A DNA stretch of 64,000 bases from Carnegiea gigantea (taxonomy: Eukaryota > Streptophyta > Magnoliopsida > Caryophyllales > Cactaceae), in assembly GCA_029747015.1 (NCBI GenBank), contig JAKOGI010001176.1, forward strand, positions 7,501 through 71,500, read 5' to 3'. The notes under the pieces were generated by a model, which worked only from the letters and a program-made list of their open reading frames with translations, had not been told where the DNA came from and ran no database searches. The position numbers were made by a program, and so were the translations under genes. Positions 13,050-24,349 of the stretch are shown here, one piece after another. How positions within the stretch are numbered: the stretch's first letter is position 1; every line of letters starts with the position of its first letter.

Positions 13050-13449
13050 TAGGATTGTTCATCGGTCTAGGATCGGACTGGACCGGATCAGCCCGGTCTG
13101 GGTCGAAGACCAATGTAGCGGAATATCTTGGACTGAGGACCAGATCGGTCAGGCATTGGTCCAGACCGGACTGGACCGAGGAGAACCTAGACTGGACTGA
13201 GACTGGACCGACTTGGACCGAGTCTCCAAGGCCTTAACTAAATTGAAAAAAATATACATTATATATAAATTAAAGATGGGTAAGAAGATTTCAAATGAGT
13301 TTGGGTAATCATGACAGATTAATGAATGAGACGGAGTGGAGCTGCTCTAGCATTTCGGTCAAGAGCAAGGTTAAAGACTTAAAGCTTTCTGTTAATTTCT
13401 TGATTAGAAAATACAAACCTTCTTTGCGTCTTTACTTGTTAATTTCAAC

Positions 13450-14039
13450 TAGAGCTGGGTAATAGGTCGTGTCAAGTCGGATTCGTATTTGTGTCAAACT
13501 TAAACGGGTTGAGAATTGCTCGACCTGAACCTAACCCGATTATTAAACAGGTTGAAAAACCTTGACCTGTACCCATTTAATTTTTAAACGGGTTCACCCG
13601 CTTAACCCGTTTAAGATAAACAGGTCAAGTTCAGTCGCATAATTACTATTTACTCATTTAATATTTTCAACTAATATGTAATTACAGTGTTAAAAATTAA
13701 GTTTATGTATCACATTAAATAATTACTCTTTAAAATTTCCCTTATACGTCAGAATTCACAATTTTAAAAAAAATTTATATTCATAACTACCTAATAAAAA
13801 TTAAATGAATACATGACAAATAGAAAAATGAGTTGACTTATTTAACTCATTCAATTAAATGGGTTAAATATGTACTTTTTCGTGTCGAGAATATCGACCT
13901 GAACGTAACTTATTTAATTAAACGGGTTGAATGTATCAACCCATTCAATTAAATGGATCAAAAATTTATACCCAAACCCATTTAACTTCGTGTTGGTTTT
14001 GGGTCGGTAATCGTATCGGGTCAGCTTTTTCCAACTCTA
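13450..14039. mobile_element. hAT-type MITE nested in the larger hAT element
   Basis: The ends are 'tagagctgggtaat' and 'ccaactcta'; the right end reads 'tagagttgg' in reverse. The 8-bp flanks 'atttcaac' (13442-13449) and 'atttcagc' (14040-14047) match at 7 of 8 positions. The interior has the repeated 'aaacgggtt', 'acccgtttaa' and 'gggtc' words typical of a very common plant MITE group. No coding capacity. Confidence 0.8.
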
Positions 14040-14269
14040 ATTTCAGCTGGTCATACATGATAATAAGTAATGGTTGTCCACTTGTCTTGATTCACAGATT
14101 CACATCAATACTTACAACACCATTCATCAGTTATTCAGATAAACAAGGAGCCAAACTGATAATGTCTTGATTCACACATTAGATGACCTATTGGCTGTTA
14201 CTCATAATGTCTTTCACATAATTGTCTTCATGAAAACTTGAAAATAACCACTACCAATTTAGTGAATTC

Positions 14270-14545
14270 ACCATGAAAGCCAGGCGAAGGTTTCGCGGTC
14301 GACTGCAAGCCCTAGGCAGGGAGGGGTGTCCGGTGTGCACCAGCAGTGTGTGAATTGGGCAGGCCCGCAGGTGGTCGGGGATGAGTCACGAGCTCATGGT
14401 GATAGAGTGGGAGTCTGGGAGAGTGTGTCTACACACTATGCGTGAAGTATGCCAGTCGCGAGAGGAGGGGTTAGGGTCAGGGAGGGGGAGGGGAATGCCA
14501 AAGGCGCCAGTTACACACTTACACAGCAAAAAAAAAAAAAAAAAA
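14270..14545 (+). repeat. GC-rich block ending in a long A-tract, retroposon-like
   Basis: The block is clearly richer in G and C than its surroundings and ends in about 19 As (14527-14545). That resembles the 3' end of a poly(A)-tailed retroposon that entered the hAT element. I recognise no LINE, SINE or gene in it. Two overlapping open frames here (14381-14566 and 14449-14676) carry no domain and I reject them as genes. Confidence 0.35.
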
Positions 14546-14760
14546 GAAGCCCAGCAGCTCAAATGAGAAAGTTAAAAAACCCTACAATGTTTGGTCAACC
14601 GGTCCGGTCCCATCGGTCCCCTGGTCCAGACCTGGACCTGACCGAAGATCGATGTGGAAAATATGCAAGACCGTAGACTGGACCAAATACACATGGTCCG
14701 GTCCGGTCCAAACCGATTTTTCGGTTGGTCTCGATTTGGACCGAATAATGAACAAAACTA

Positions 14761-14952
14761 GTTTTATTGTTCTTCTCAAATTTCTTTATCATTTCTTTGT
14801 CAATTGATTTCGTCTTGTTCGTGTCACCTCCAACAGCACACCCAACAGTTGTTTCCAAGGTATTGTTTTCTTTGGGAAGATCATTAAATACCGCAATTAA
14901 CTTCTAATTTTTTAAAAGAAATAAGAAGTTTTTCGGACCAACAGCCACATAT
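14761..14952 (-). pseudogene. Copia gag 5' part and leader of the minus-strand Copia
   Basis: A minus-strand frame opening at 14858 reads 'KSIDKEMIKKFEKNNKT' up to the hAT junction at 14769. Joined across the insertion it continues 'RGYLLNHMTN', as Copia gags do. The first gag segments expected in this family are missing, and I could not identify a tRNA primer site next to the LTR. Confidence 0.45.
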
Positions 14953-15689
14953 TGATTAGAAAAAAATTAGTTTCAATTTATAGGAAAAAAATAGAAGAAA
15001 TCAATGGCAAAAAGACATTTAAAGAGAGGCTTTATTGTGGATTGCCATTGACTTAGAAGTGACTTCGGCCCGACAAGAATACAAATCGAAGCAGCCAGTC
15101 GGGCACCAAGGTTTACCATAGCACCTTGGAAGGTATCCATTAATAGCTGAAAGTTTGGAGTAGGTGACACTGTAATTTCTCAAAAGATGAGCGAAGGAAG
15201 AATAAAAGAGGAGTTGTTGGCTTTTGTATGTGTCAAATAATGAGAGAAGAGGCCTATTCAAAGAGCAAAACTAATTGTTATGGAACAGAAATAGTGGCTA
15301 AAAAAAGAGAGAGATAAGAGTTAGAAATTAGGAATTAAAGCCTACTCACTCCCCACTAGCTGTTAGTGGAGATTAATTGGGAGAAAAATCTGCATCGAAC
15401 ATTAAAACAATAGGAAAACAAAGCTTTTCCCGCCAAAATTAACAATGCCCAAAAACGACAGGCTAGCTCAGGCCGATTTGAAATGGGCCGGCAGCGTGTG
15501 TGCATGCATGTGGTGCCCAACCCACCACACCCCAACACTAACAAACCCATGTCCAAAGATAATTCAACAAGTCCAAGAAAGATGGAAGGTTGTAAACCCT
15601 ATAAAAGGCTCCTAAACCTCCAGTGTTACAAAGGACTTCCAAGGATAGGAAAGAAGAGAGGAGTAGTATGTTGCCATTACATCCAAAAA
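14953..15689 (-). repeat. 5' LTR of the minus-strand Copia (approximate limits)
   Basis: The right part (about 15585-15689) aligns with 8742-8851, and the inner part (14988-15285) aligns with 4632-4945, in the order expected for one LTR read on the minus strand. The stretch 15286-15585 has no copy in the 3' LTR, so it is either an insertion here or a deletion there. The edge at 14953 was chosen because 'tgattag' there would be the CA end in reverse. Confidence 0.45.
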
Positions 15690-15987
15690 GGAGTTCCTCT
15701 TTGGTACTCCAAAAAAGGGGTTCCTCTTCATCCTTATTGTAAAATTTTGCCTCATCAAATTAAACCCCATCAATGAGTTGAGGTTTTGCAAGTTCTAATG
15801 CATGAGGTTTAAGGGAGTTAACATAAAATGATTATGGAAGTTGAAATATTTATTGTGAGAATGAGAGAGATAATGATGGAGATTAACATGGGAAGAGCCA
15901 GAGGAGATTGAAAGTAGGAGAGATCCTCCGTGTAGACTTATTGATCTTTCTATGGCTTTGCTGTCAAGCTATACGGTTTATACAGGG
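15690..15987. other. Short spacer between two nested element groups
   Basis: No gene or RNA is recognised. The open frame 15483-15776 runs from the Copia LTR into this spacer and carries no motif. Confidence 0.5.
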
Positions 15988-17130
15988 TAAAGACTCCCTC
16001 AATGTTAGTAGCAACATCGTTAACTATTTCAATGTCATAGCTCAAGGGCATTAGATGTTTTGAATGAAAGAGAAAAGCTCAATTTAAAAACATTGGGTTA
16101 CACTAACAAATCTTATATCTGTAAGAATCTAGTTTCAAAGTTAGAATCTCTGACTTTGGTATTAACATAATTGTTTTTGTTAAAAACAATATGTATGATA
16201 TATTGTTTTATTCTTGAGATATATTGGTATTAATGTCTTTGGAAATAATCCCTTATTCCTATTTAATGATGGTATATATCCTTGATAATCAATCAAGATC
16301 TTGTAAAGATTTTATTTGTTCCAATAGCGAATTTGTAATAAATCAATTTTAGGTTTATGTGTAAATTATTCTAATTGATTTATGTGAGATCTTTGAAGAT
16401 CAAATGAAGCTCTTCTCTCAACAATCAAGATCCATTAATTTTGTCAATCAACTACCCATTTTAAAAATACTAAGGTTGGAATCAGTGACATTAGATTATG
16501 GACAAAATACATTAAAGACATGGCAAGTATAGCTCCAATGGTCAAGAAGCTTTTAAATCTATAAAAGGAGAAGCTGAAGTATATTGCAAGATAGAAGAAA
16601 GAATCATATTATGAAAACAGATCAAGTGCAAATCATTCATAATACTCTCTTGTGTACTTCTTGTTCATCTGAATATTCGTAAGGGAGATTTATAACAAAT
16701 AAGTCAGGGAACTTACTTGGGTAGTTAGGTATTGAGAGGTGAATGATTAGTGAGTATGCTAGTTAAGGTTCTTTAGTCTAGTAAGATTGGAACACTAGAC
16801 AAATTATAAAGCCAAGGTCATTGGTCTATACATCTTAAGTGAACAAGAAGGGGCGATGATTAAATCCTGCGGGAAGAAGTGCCTTAGCCGGTGACTAGCC
16901 CTGTTTGGAAGGGTGAGCATCATAAAAATATACTATGTTTTGTTCCATTTTATTTATGCATTTTACTTTTGTTTATTATTGACATTGGTGACAAACCCTC
17001 AAGATTGTCATCTCTGACATTAGTAGTGTATGTTCAAAGTTCATTATAACTTTTATAAAGTCTTAATCTTTAAGATATCACCCTATTCACCTCATCTAAG
17101 GTAATCTAACATTATCTTAGAGGACCTTTA
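15988..17130 (+). repeat. 5' LTR of the SIRE-like Copia
   Basis: It aligns with 45681-46839: 'caatgttagtag', 'tatttcaat', 'caatatgtatgatatattg', 'atcaagatcttgtaaagatttt', 'cttttataaagt', 'taagatatcacc'. The first bases are TA instead of TG. The last bases 'ggacctttа'-type end matches 'ggactttca' of the partner. Confidence 0.85.
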
Positions 17131-17132
17131 CT

Positions 17133-17144
17133 TAGCATCAAGGC
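17133..17144 (+). other. Primer binding site, tRNA-Met type (decayed)
   Basis: 'tagcatcaaggc' two bases after the LTR matches the Copia initiator-tRNA-Met site TGGTATCAGAGC at 8 of 12 positions. The position supports it more than the sequence does. Confidence 0.55.
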
Positions 17145-17159
17145 GAAGTCCACATAGAT

Positions 17160-17802
17160 TGACTTACTCATCTTATGGAAAAGATCATGGTTACCTTTAG
17201 AAATGCGAAAATTGATAAACAAACTCTTTCACTGGACCTCCCTTATTTTGTGGTATAGTTTTGCTAATTGGAAAAGCCTTATGTAGAGCATTATCAAGGA
17301 TCATAACTATGGGCTTCAGGAGATTGTCTCCAATGGCGATTTTATGCCTACTATAAAGGAAGGAGATAGAATTGTTCCAAAGCCCAGATCAGCATTCACT
17401 CATGAAGACACTGAAAAATTGACTAAAAATTAGAGGGCATTGAACCTTTTTTTTATGTGATTGGGATTTTAATGAGTTTAACACTATGTCTGCTTGTGAT
17501 ATAAGTAAAGAAGTATGGGACACATTACAGACTACCTATATAGGGACTATTTAAGTTTGAGAATCCAAAATTAGCCTCTAGGTCCGTTAATATGAGTTCT
17601 TCAAGATGATACCTGCAGAATCCATCAAGGACATGTATATGCACTTTAGTAAAATAATAAACAACCTTAAATCCTTGGAAAAAACATACACTAATGAAGA
17701 GATGTTAAGAAAAGTGTTGCGATTTCTTCTAAGAAGCAAGTGGGGACCCAAAGTCATGACTATTGATGAAACACAATATCTGAAAACCCTCAAGTTAGAT
17801 GA
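17160..17802 (+). pseudogene. SIRE-like Copia gag, 5' part
   Basis: Plus-strand frames give 'SIIKDHNYGLQEIVSNGDF' (about 17290-17345), 'KEGDRIVPKPRSAF', 'EVWDTLQTTY' (about 17512-17540), then an open stretch with 'YEFFKM', 'FSKIINNLKSLEKTYTNEEM', 'LRKVLRFLLRSKWGPKV' and 'LKTLKLD' (17600-17800). This is the UBN2-type gag of Copia elements in correct order, broken by a few stops. It ends at 17802, mid-domain, where the Athila-like element begins. The same gag continues at 39496. Confidence 0.85.
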
Positions 17803-19127
17803 TGATAAACCTCTATTTTTACCTTATTTTATCCCCTATTTGACCCTCTTTTTCCATTATTTTTATGTTAGATCTTGATGAACAAAGGTCAAATTTTCAT
17901 CCTTTGGTCCATATTGTGCTATTTTCTTATTTTTAGAAGTTTTTCCCATAAATGTGAAATTCACTAGTTTTGATAGATAGGAAGGCCATGGAGATAAGTT
18001 TTGTGGTAGAGAAAAGGTTCAATGAAGTTTTAAGGGTTGAAAAAGCAAGACTGAAGAGCCCACAAGAGTGCATAGTATGACGTGCACTATGGCACAACCA
18101 TACAGAATCGTGCAGTGAAGATCCCAACTTACCAAAGCTGTGTACATACAACCATGTTGGAGTGTCTGACCGTGAGTGGCAATGCATAGGTACTAATGCA
18201 TCATCACATGGTGGACTGTTTCCCAGTTTCGGACGTATTCCAGGGGCATCCTGAGTTTATCTAAAGGTGCTTCTTTAGAGACAATTTTAAAGTTTATTTG
18301 GGTGATTTCTAGGACTGCTTTGCATGAACTTTATTATTATTAAAGATTGATTGATGATCATGATTGTGTTAAATCGAAGTTTATTCCTCAATTCTCTCTT
18401 ATTTTATTATTGATTTGCTAGGGTTTTGTGTTCATCATGTTTGTGAAGTTTGGTTTTACTACTGTAGTTATTAATATGATCAGTGGCTAAATTTGGGTTG
18501 GGATTAACACCAGCTATGTCTAGTCTAATCATGATTTAGTCCCAAACCTTACTTAACTCATGTTTATATTATTGAATTTTACTTCACTCATTATGTGTTT
18601 GATGAATTGCTTGAAAAAGCATTCATGTATTTCTATTATGGTTTAGAGGAACTTGAAAGGCAAAACCTTTACCTAGCAGACTTAGTAGATGATTAGGATG
18701 TGGATATGAAAATAATTGAAGTTCTAATTTGGATTTGAGATTGTAGATCTTGTAATCTATCGACTTTTAATCCTATGAAAATAGGAGATAATAGTTTCAG
18801 GATTAGTATTCAACTCTTTAAAGAGGGAATGGATGGGCTAAATTAACAATCTATTCATTCTTGTCACAAGCTTGGGCGAGTTCTATTAGGTTAGTAATTG
18901 ATTCACTAATGTTGTTATTCCAGCCTGAGTGTTTTAATCATTTGATTCTTAATCATATTCTTAGTTGTTATCATTTTCTTAGTTGATAGTTGAATATTTA
19001 AACTTGATTTACCCAGATTGAGTAGATTAATTAGCTTTGGTAGTTAAAAGTAAGTTCCCTGTCGGTATGACCATTGCACCATAAATAATTACATTGGCAT
19101 CGTGCACATGCAGTATTTTACACAACA
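17803..19127 (+). repeat. 5' LTR of the Athila-like element
   Basis: It runs from 'tgataaacctct' to 'ttttacacaaca' and aligns with 38109-39495: 'aaattcactagttttgatag', 'gtgcagtgaagatccca', 'attccaggggcat', 'gattgattgatgatcatgattg', 'tcctcaattctctctta', 'cctatgaaaatagga'. Near its end 'ccctgtcggtatgacc' matches the usual Athila LTR tail. Confidence 0.9.
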
Positions 19128-19133
19128 AATTTT

Positions 19134-19151
19134 TGCCACCATTGCCGGAGA
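19134..19151 (+). other. Primer binding site, tRNA-Asp type
   Basis: 'tgccaccattgccggaga' matches TGGCGCCGTTGCCGGGGA at 14 of 18 positions. That is the complement of plant tRNA-Asp 3' ends and the known primer site of Athila-type elements. It lies just after the LTR end. Confidence 0.8.
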
Positions 19152-19392
19152 ACTTTTCTATTCAATATCAAAAACTAATTAGAATACTCTAGACTAGGCT
19201 TTTATTTTTTCTTTTTGTAGCTTTTAGTTCTTCTTTATTCTTGGTTGACATTGCTTATGCTTGGTATAGTGTTTGCTTTTTTATACACAGGGGAAGTAAG
19301 GGAAATTAGAACCTTGCTCCTCTGGATCTGAGATCAAAGCAACTGCACAAAAGCAAGGTGGAGAAATGAGAAGAAGAAGAAAGAGGCAAAGA

Positions 19393-20560
19393 TGGCCGGT
19401 GGAGTAGAGAACATGGTGCTCCACAACTATAATATGCCGAAAGCTACCCAGGCTGATTCCTCCAGTTGCCTACAGTTAAGGCGCACAACTTTGAGCTCAA
19501 TCGAGCCCTTATCACATTAGTAGAGAGGGATTGGTTCGGCGGGCACCCCTCGGGGAACCCCAATCTGCATCTTCACACCTTTCTTACAAAATGTGACATA
19601 ATCAAGCTCGATGGGTTAGCTACCTATGCTATTCAACTATGGCTCTTACTATTTTCCCTAAAGGATAAAGCTAACTATTGGGTGCAGAATGAAGAACCAA
19701 ACTCCTTTTGTACTTAGGATACTCTCTCGAAGGTTTTTCTCAGGAAGTACTTTCCAATTGGTAAAACTACAAGGCTCAAAGCAGGCATTACTTCCTTTGC
19801 TCAACGAGATGGGGAGTCTTTATATAAAGCTTAGGAGAGATTTAAAGACCTTCAACGGCAATATTCTCACCATGGTGTTCCTAACTGGCTCTTAGTCAAA
19901 AGATTCTATATCGGGCAAGAGCAGTGAATGAAGATTTCAATGGGTGCTACAGTGGGAAGTGCTTTCATGGGAAAGTCTAAGGAAGTGGTGAAGGTATTAC
20001 TGGAAGAGATGGCTTCTAACAATTATCACTGGTCTAGTGGATATGCTATCCCAAAGAAGAGAAGTGATAAGCATGAGGTTGATAATGTCATACTTCTAGC
20101 CAGCAGGGGATACAGTAGCCTAGAGACTTAATAGCGTTGGTTCTTCTCATGGTCTAGAAAACTCTTCTAGTTCTTCAGTTGGAGTATATGCTTTATGTGA
20201 GACTACTGGTATGCAGGGGCATATATGTATTAAGTGCTACAAGGCTCCCACTACCATTGAGCATGCTAACGCCCTACATAGTTTCAACACTACACCCTAG
20301 AACGATCCCTATTCCCACACTTACAATCTTAGATGGAGGAATCACCCTAAACCTCCCTATAAGAACTCTAACCCCTAACCCCAAGGTTCTATATAGCCAC
20401 CTGGATTCTAGTATAGAGCCCCTTACAACCCACCTCTTCAAACCTCACAACCAAAATCTCACTTGGAGGGTTTCATGGAGCAATTTATCTGGACCTATAC
20501 TGAGACTAATGAATCCATTGGTGAGTCAATCAGTTAGTTGACTTCCATGTTTGAGATTAT
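19393..20560 (+). pseudogene. Athila-like gag pseudogene
   Basis: From the ATG at 19393 the frame is broken early. A readable stretch (19466-19717) contains 'AHNFELNRALITLVERD', 'FGGHPSGNPNLHLHTFL' and 'FSLKDKANYWVQ', the conserved Ty3 retrotransposon-gag (capsid) block. In another frame follow 'LKTFNGN', 'VLLEEMASNNYHWSS' (about 19990-20040) and an Asn/Tyr/Pro-rich tail (20280-20470), again as in Athila gag. At least three frameshifts and several stops separate these pieces. The gag packaged element RNA in virus-like particles. This copy cannot. Confidence 0.85.
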
Positions 20561-20929
20561 GGCTTCCCACAAAAGCTGATGGATACCAATTTGCTTAGAT
20601 GGCCCAACAGATTAGCAGTTTATCGCAACCTCAGGGGCATGTACTTGGCCAACCTGAAATAATCCCAGGAGTCACATCAATGCAGTCTCTATGAAGGGTG
20701 ATGAGTTAGTATAGAGCCTCGTGATGGTACTTCAAGAGATAGATCCAGTTTTTATTTCTATAGGAGTAGATGGTATAAAGAAAGGAGAGAGTAAGAGTTT
20801 AGAGGGGAAGGGCACTCAATCACCTCCGGTTCACCCCTACCACCCAACTCTACCATTCCCTTAGAGGATGGTATTAACCAAGCTTGAGCCCAGGTTTGCG
20901 AGATCTTGGATGTACTAAGGAAGCTCCGC

Positions 20930-21500
20930 GTTAATGTCCCTTTCTTAGATGCTCTCAAAGAAGCATTATCATACTTAAAATTCTTAAAAAGAGCTTTTTT
21001 CTAAGGAAGGCAAGCTTGAGGAGGTTGCGATGATTCCTTTAGGTGAGATATATAGCGCGGTATTTCAGAGCAAGTTACCCTCCAAGCTACAAGCTCCTGA
21101 CAGTTTCTCCATTTCTTGCTCTAAAGGGGACCTGTAGATTAAGCAAGCTATTTGTGATTTGGGAACCAGTGTGAGCTTGAGGCCTCTCTTTCTTTATATA
21201 AAGCTTTAGCTTCAGGACTTAAAACCAACCAACATGACCATTTAGTTAGTAGATCACTCTATCAAGCACCCTATAGGTATTCCAGAAGACATTCCAGTTT
21301 AGGTGGGTAAGTTCATCATCCCATATGACTTTATGGTTATGGATATGGAGGAGAGCTCCAAGCCCCCATTATTTTAGAGAGGTCATTTTAGCAACTACAG
21401 GAGATGTGACTGATGTGCTTGCAAGGAAGATATCTTTCCAGCTGTGTGGAAGAAGGTGGACTTTTCCTCCACCCACCGCCCTTCTATTTATAGCACCTTC
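20930..21500 (+). pseudogene. Athila-like aspartic protease region
   Basis: Plus-strand fragments align in order with Athila PR: 'LRVNVPF'-like (about 20925), 'LKFLKRA' (about 20977), 'VTLQATSS' with 'SFLHFL' (about 21075-21115), 'CDLGTSVSLRPLSLY'-like (about 21155-21200, where the catalytic D-x-G becomes D-LG-T), 'LADHSIKHPIGI' (about 21247-21285), 'FIIPYDFMVMDMEE' (about 21310-21355) and 'PIILERSF.ATTGDVTDVLARK' (21365-21430). It ends there. The next recognisable sequence is the conserved 3' untranslated motif at 21753, so the rest of pol was deleted. Confidence 0.7.
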
Positions 21501-21789
21501 AGTTCATACAGTTCCTGTCATTCTTACTATTTCCATAGCTATTTCTGGGTTAGGGTTGTTTGAAGGAGATAGAACATCCGACATGAAGTATTACAACCCT
21601 TTTGATTTACCTTGATGGATCCTAACTTGCTTTGGATGCACCGTTGTTCATCTTAAGAAGTGGTGGATTCACCACCATTCATCATTTAGGGTATACCACA
21701 TCCTTTCTCCCTGTCACCATCTACTGCCTGAGGTAATGGCCAAGTTAGAGACCTAAAACAAGTGCTCCTTGAGAGACAACCTAAGCATC
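21501..21789 (+). other. Pol deletion junction and post-pol conserved motif of the Athila-like element
   Basis: After the protease remnant there is about 250 bp without a domain. Then comes 'aagttagagacctaaaacaa' and 'gagacaacctaa', a decayed form of the Athila post-pol words AAAGACGTTAAACAAGCGC and GGGAGGCAACCCAA. The CACTA element inserted at the end of this motif. Confidence 0.6.
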
Positions 21790-22061
21790 TACTGCAACAC
21801 GAAATGTTGGTTATACTAACAGAACGTAGTAACAAAACATTAGGTCTATTGGTAAAAACTAATAATTCCAGCAGATATTTTTCTCTGATGATACATAATT
21901 ACTAATCTGAATTCATCCAAATGGATGACAATATTTACAATGGAATACAAGTCGATATGTTCGTATTGTGGCTAGAAAACCAACTTTTTAATTTTTCTGT
22001 TGGTATTGTAATTTTAACACCAACAGTTTCTTTTTACTTAATATAAATGTTGGTAGTGCTT

Positions 22062-24340
22062 ATAATCTGGCACCTTGAATTATATTATAATCATTTTAAA
22101 GGTTATTTTAAAATCACAAAAAATGGAATTGGGATTAAAATAACTAAAGTGAAAACAACTTGGAAAATATTTTCTTATCTTCATGGTACTCTTTCCCCTT
22201 CCTTCTTCACGATACTCTTTCCTTTTCCCCCAAAAATCATAGGAGCTCTATGCAACTTGCAAACCAAAACCCTAGAATCAAGCCCGAGGGCCATTGAAGT
22301 GTCCGTCACCTATGCCGCTGGTCCCTCAATGCCCTGCCCTTTTTGCCACCAAGCTGCTATTATCACAGTGCCTTTTTGCTGACATGCGTCCTCTACTTGA
22401 TATCTGCTCTTGTTGAAGGCAACCCTTATTCTATACTGGTCTGAGGTTTTATTCTTGAAGCATCCTCTGTCTAGTTGATTTTCCATTGTGTGTTGTCGAT
22501 TTCGTGTTGTTAATGGAAGGGTTGAAGTTGAATTGGTGCATGAACCCCGTACTGAATTGTTATTGATATTGTTGTTGCCATATGTGCTTCATCGTTGGCG
22601 TCCTTAAAGCATAAAAGCCCTGCTAGTTTTGTGGGGAGCTTTTTAACCATGGTAAATTAGCAAGGTTCTAATAGACTTCATTCCTGAAGCATAAACCTTT
22701 GTGTATTGATTTTTTGTTGTTTGCTAGAAAGAGTATATATAGATGGAATTGGTGGTGGTTTCATGTCTGTGTGCTGGCGGTTGTCATATTGTGCCTTAGC
22801 ATCAGTTTAGCAAGGATGTTAGATTGAAACTTGTTGAGTGAGGAGGTTATTTGTAGGTAATTAAAGCCCTTGTGACTATAATGTTACATCTTGGTTCATG
22901 TAAGTAGTTTATGCTGAAATTATATAAGTATGCCAACAATGAAAATGTATTATTGGCTCTAGGTTGATCTCTACCAAGTTTGCTGGAGTGCAATTAACTG
23001 TCACATTAATAAAAAATAGAACTTGATACTAGGAATCAGCAGTGTCCAACTGTTAGACCACTAAACATTACTTTTCTTTTTACTTCTTCGAAGAAAGATT
23101 AGATTTATCAAAAATCATACTTCTTTTCTAGAGTATAAATTAAGGAACAAAAACCAACCAATAGTCAAACTAAAGCACACATGCAAGAATCCCCACTATC
23201 TTAATGAAATCTTTATAGAGTAAGAAGTTGAAGGACACATGCTTTTGCTTGTATTCATCAAGATAACCACGTAGCTGAAAGCATTGACATATAATGTAAC
23301 CTTTAGCTTTACAGTGATTGCAAGTAAATGTCACTCTTGTGCTTGTTGACTTTTCTTTTGCCAGAATTGTGCTATTTTGTTTTTAGACACACTAATTTGT
23401 ACAAATTATCAATTACTAAGTGAGTTCTAGTAAATAGATTGAAAAATCAATGTTTTGTAGAAGAGAAAGTGTAAACGAACAAAAAAAGGATCTCCATTTG
23501 TCCTCTGTATATTTTGAAAAGATCCATAGTGGCCTAAACTATACCAGTACAATAGAGAAGATCGATAACTAGTGTTGTTTTAAACTCGCACAACATTATA
23601 GCCTAAACCATAAATTGGTACAAATTAGATACTTCCTATTTCTAAACTATATTATAAAGGTAATAAGGTGAGCTTAGCATATATGACATAAACAATTAAG
23701 CCATTCTGTTTAAGTGAATTAATTTATTTTTTTATGTAAAGTAAATTTGCACAAAGTAGATACTTCCTATTTCTACCTAAGTAAAACTGGGCCTATAGTG
23801 TAGATTATATTTATATATGTACAAATTAGATTTTTTTGTTTGTTGGGGCGAAGGGAGGGTATGATAGGGTTGGTAACTTATGGGTACTGTACTTCTATTC
23901 TAAACTTTATAACTTTGGGAGCTATTGTTATGTGATCTTTGAAAGAAAAGAGTAATATTGTAAACTATTTGAACTGTAGGAATATGAGGTTAGGCAAGCT
24001 ATAACAGTTTTAGTATATGTTTTATTATCTAGTTCACCTAATTAAGTCTAATACATTTTTGTGTCTAGAAGGGAATTGTTTATGGAAAATTTGAAGGCTA
24101 AGATATCACCATTTATTTTAACTAAGTTACAATGTAAACCATAATCATGTTCTTAACAAATATTAGTGGACTAGAATGATATTGTACCATCAATGAAATC
24201 AAGTAATTCGCTTATATATGTACTAACTTGCTATTTATACTCTAGAATTTTATTATAAATGTTGTTCCAATGTTTGCTTATACATTAAGAATGCGTAATC
24301 ATTTGGAAGCTAAAATATATAGGAACTTGCCATTATTGAT
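22062..24340 (+). other. CACTA 5' non-coding region before the transposase gene
   Basis: About 2.3 kb without domains. Open frames here (for example 22047-22382) show no motif. It is probably leader, promoter and first intron of the transposase, which are long in this superfamily. Confidence 0.45.
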
Positions 24341-24349
24341 GTGTGAGGA

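Larger units (their letters stand above)
13050..14760. mobile_element. Non-autonomous hAT-type transposon with perfect 8-bp duplication
   Basis: The element starts 'taggattgttcatcgg' and ends 'aataatgaacaaaacta', which in reverse reads 'tagttttgttcattattcgg'. The terminal zones (13050-13235 and 14582-14760) are inverted and both are full of GGTCCGGTCC/GGACCGGACC units. The flanks are identical 8-mers, 'gttttatt' at 13042-13049 and 14761-14768, the duplication size of hAT elements. No transposase is inside, so it depended on another copy. Another hAT-type MITE and a GC-rich block lie within it. It inserted into a Copia gag. Confidence 0.85.
4632..15689 (-). mobile_element. Copia (Ty1) retrotransposon, minus strand, heavily interrupted
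   Basis: Read on the minus strand from right to left the order is: LTR (about 15689-14953), gag, zinc knuckle, protease-like region, integrase remnants, reverse transcriptase, RNase H, polypurine-like tract (8852-8862), then a 3' LTR in two pieces (8851-8742 and 4945-4632). The order PR-INT-RT-RH is Copia. The gag and RT-RH style resembles the TNT/Tork type, which is my inference. The element is split by a hAT-type insertion (13050-14760) and apparently by the long block 4974-8741. Stops and frameshifts occur in every domain, so it is dead. The two outer limits are approximate because I could not find a target duplication. Confidence 0.65.

Noticed and set aside
14381..14676. Two overlapping open frames in the GC-rich block
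   Set aside because: High GC lowers stop frequency. The frames run through the A-tract and into the terminal repeat of the hAT element.
22047..22382. Plus-strand open frame of 111 codons at the left of the CACTA
   Set aside because: It is in the non-coding 5' region, overlaps the sub-terminal repeats, and has no transposase motif.
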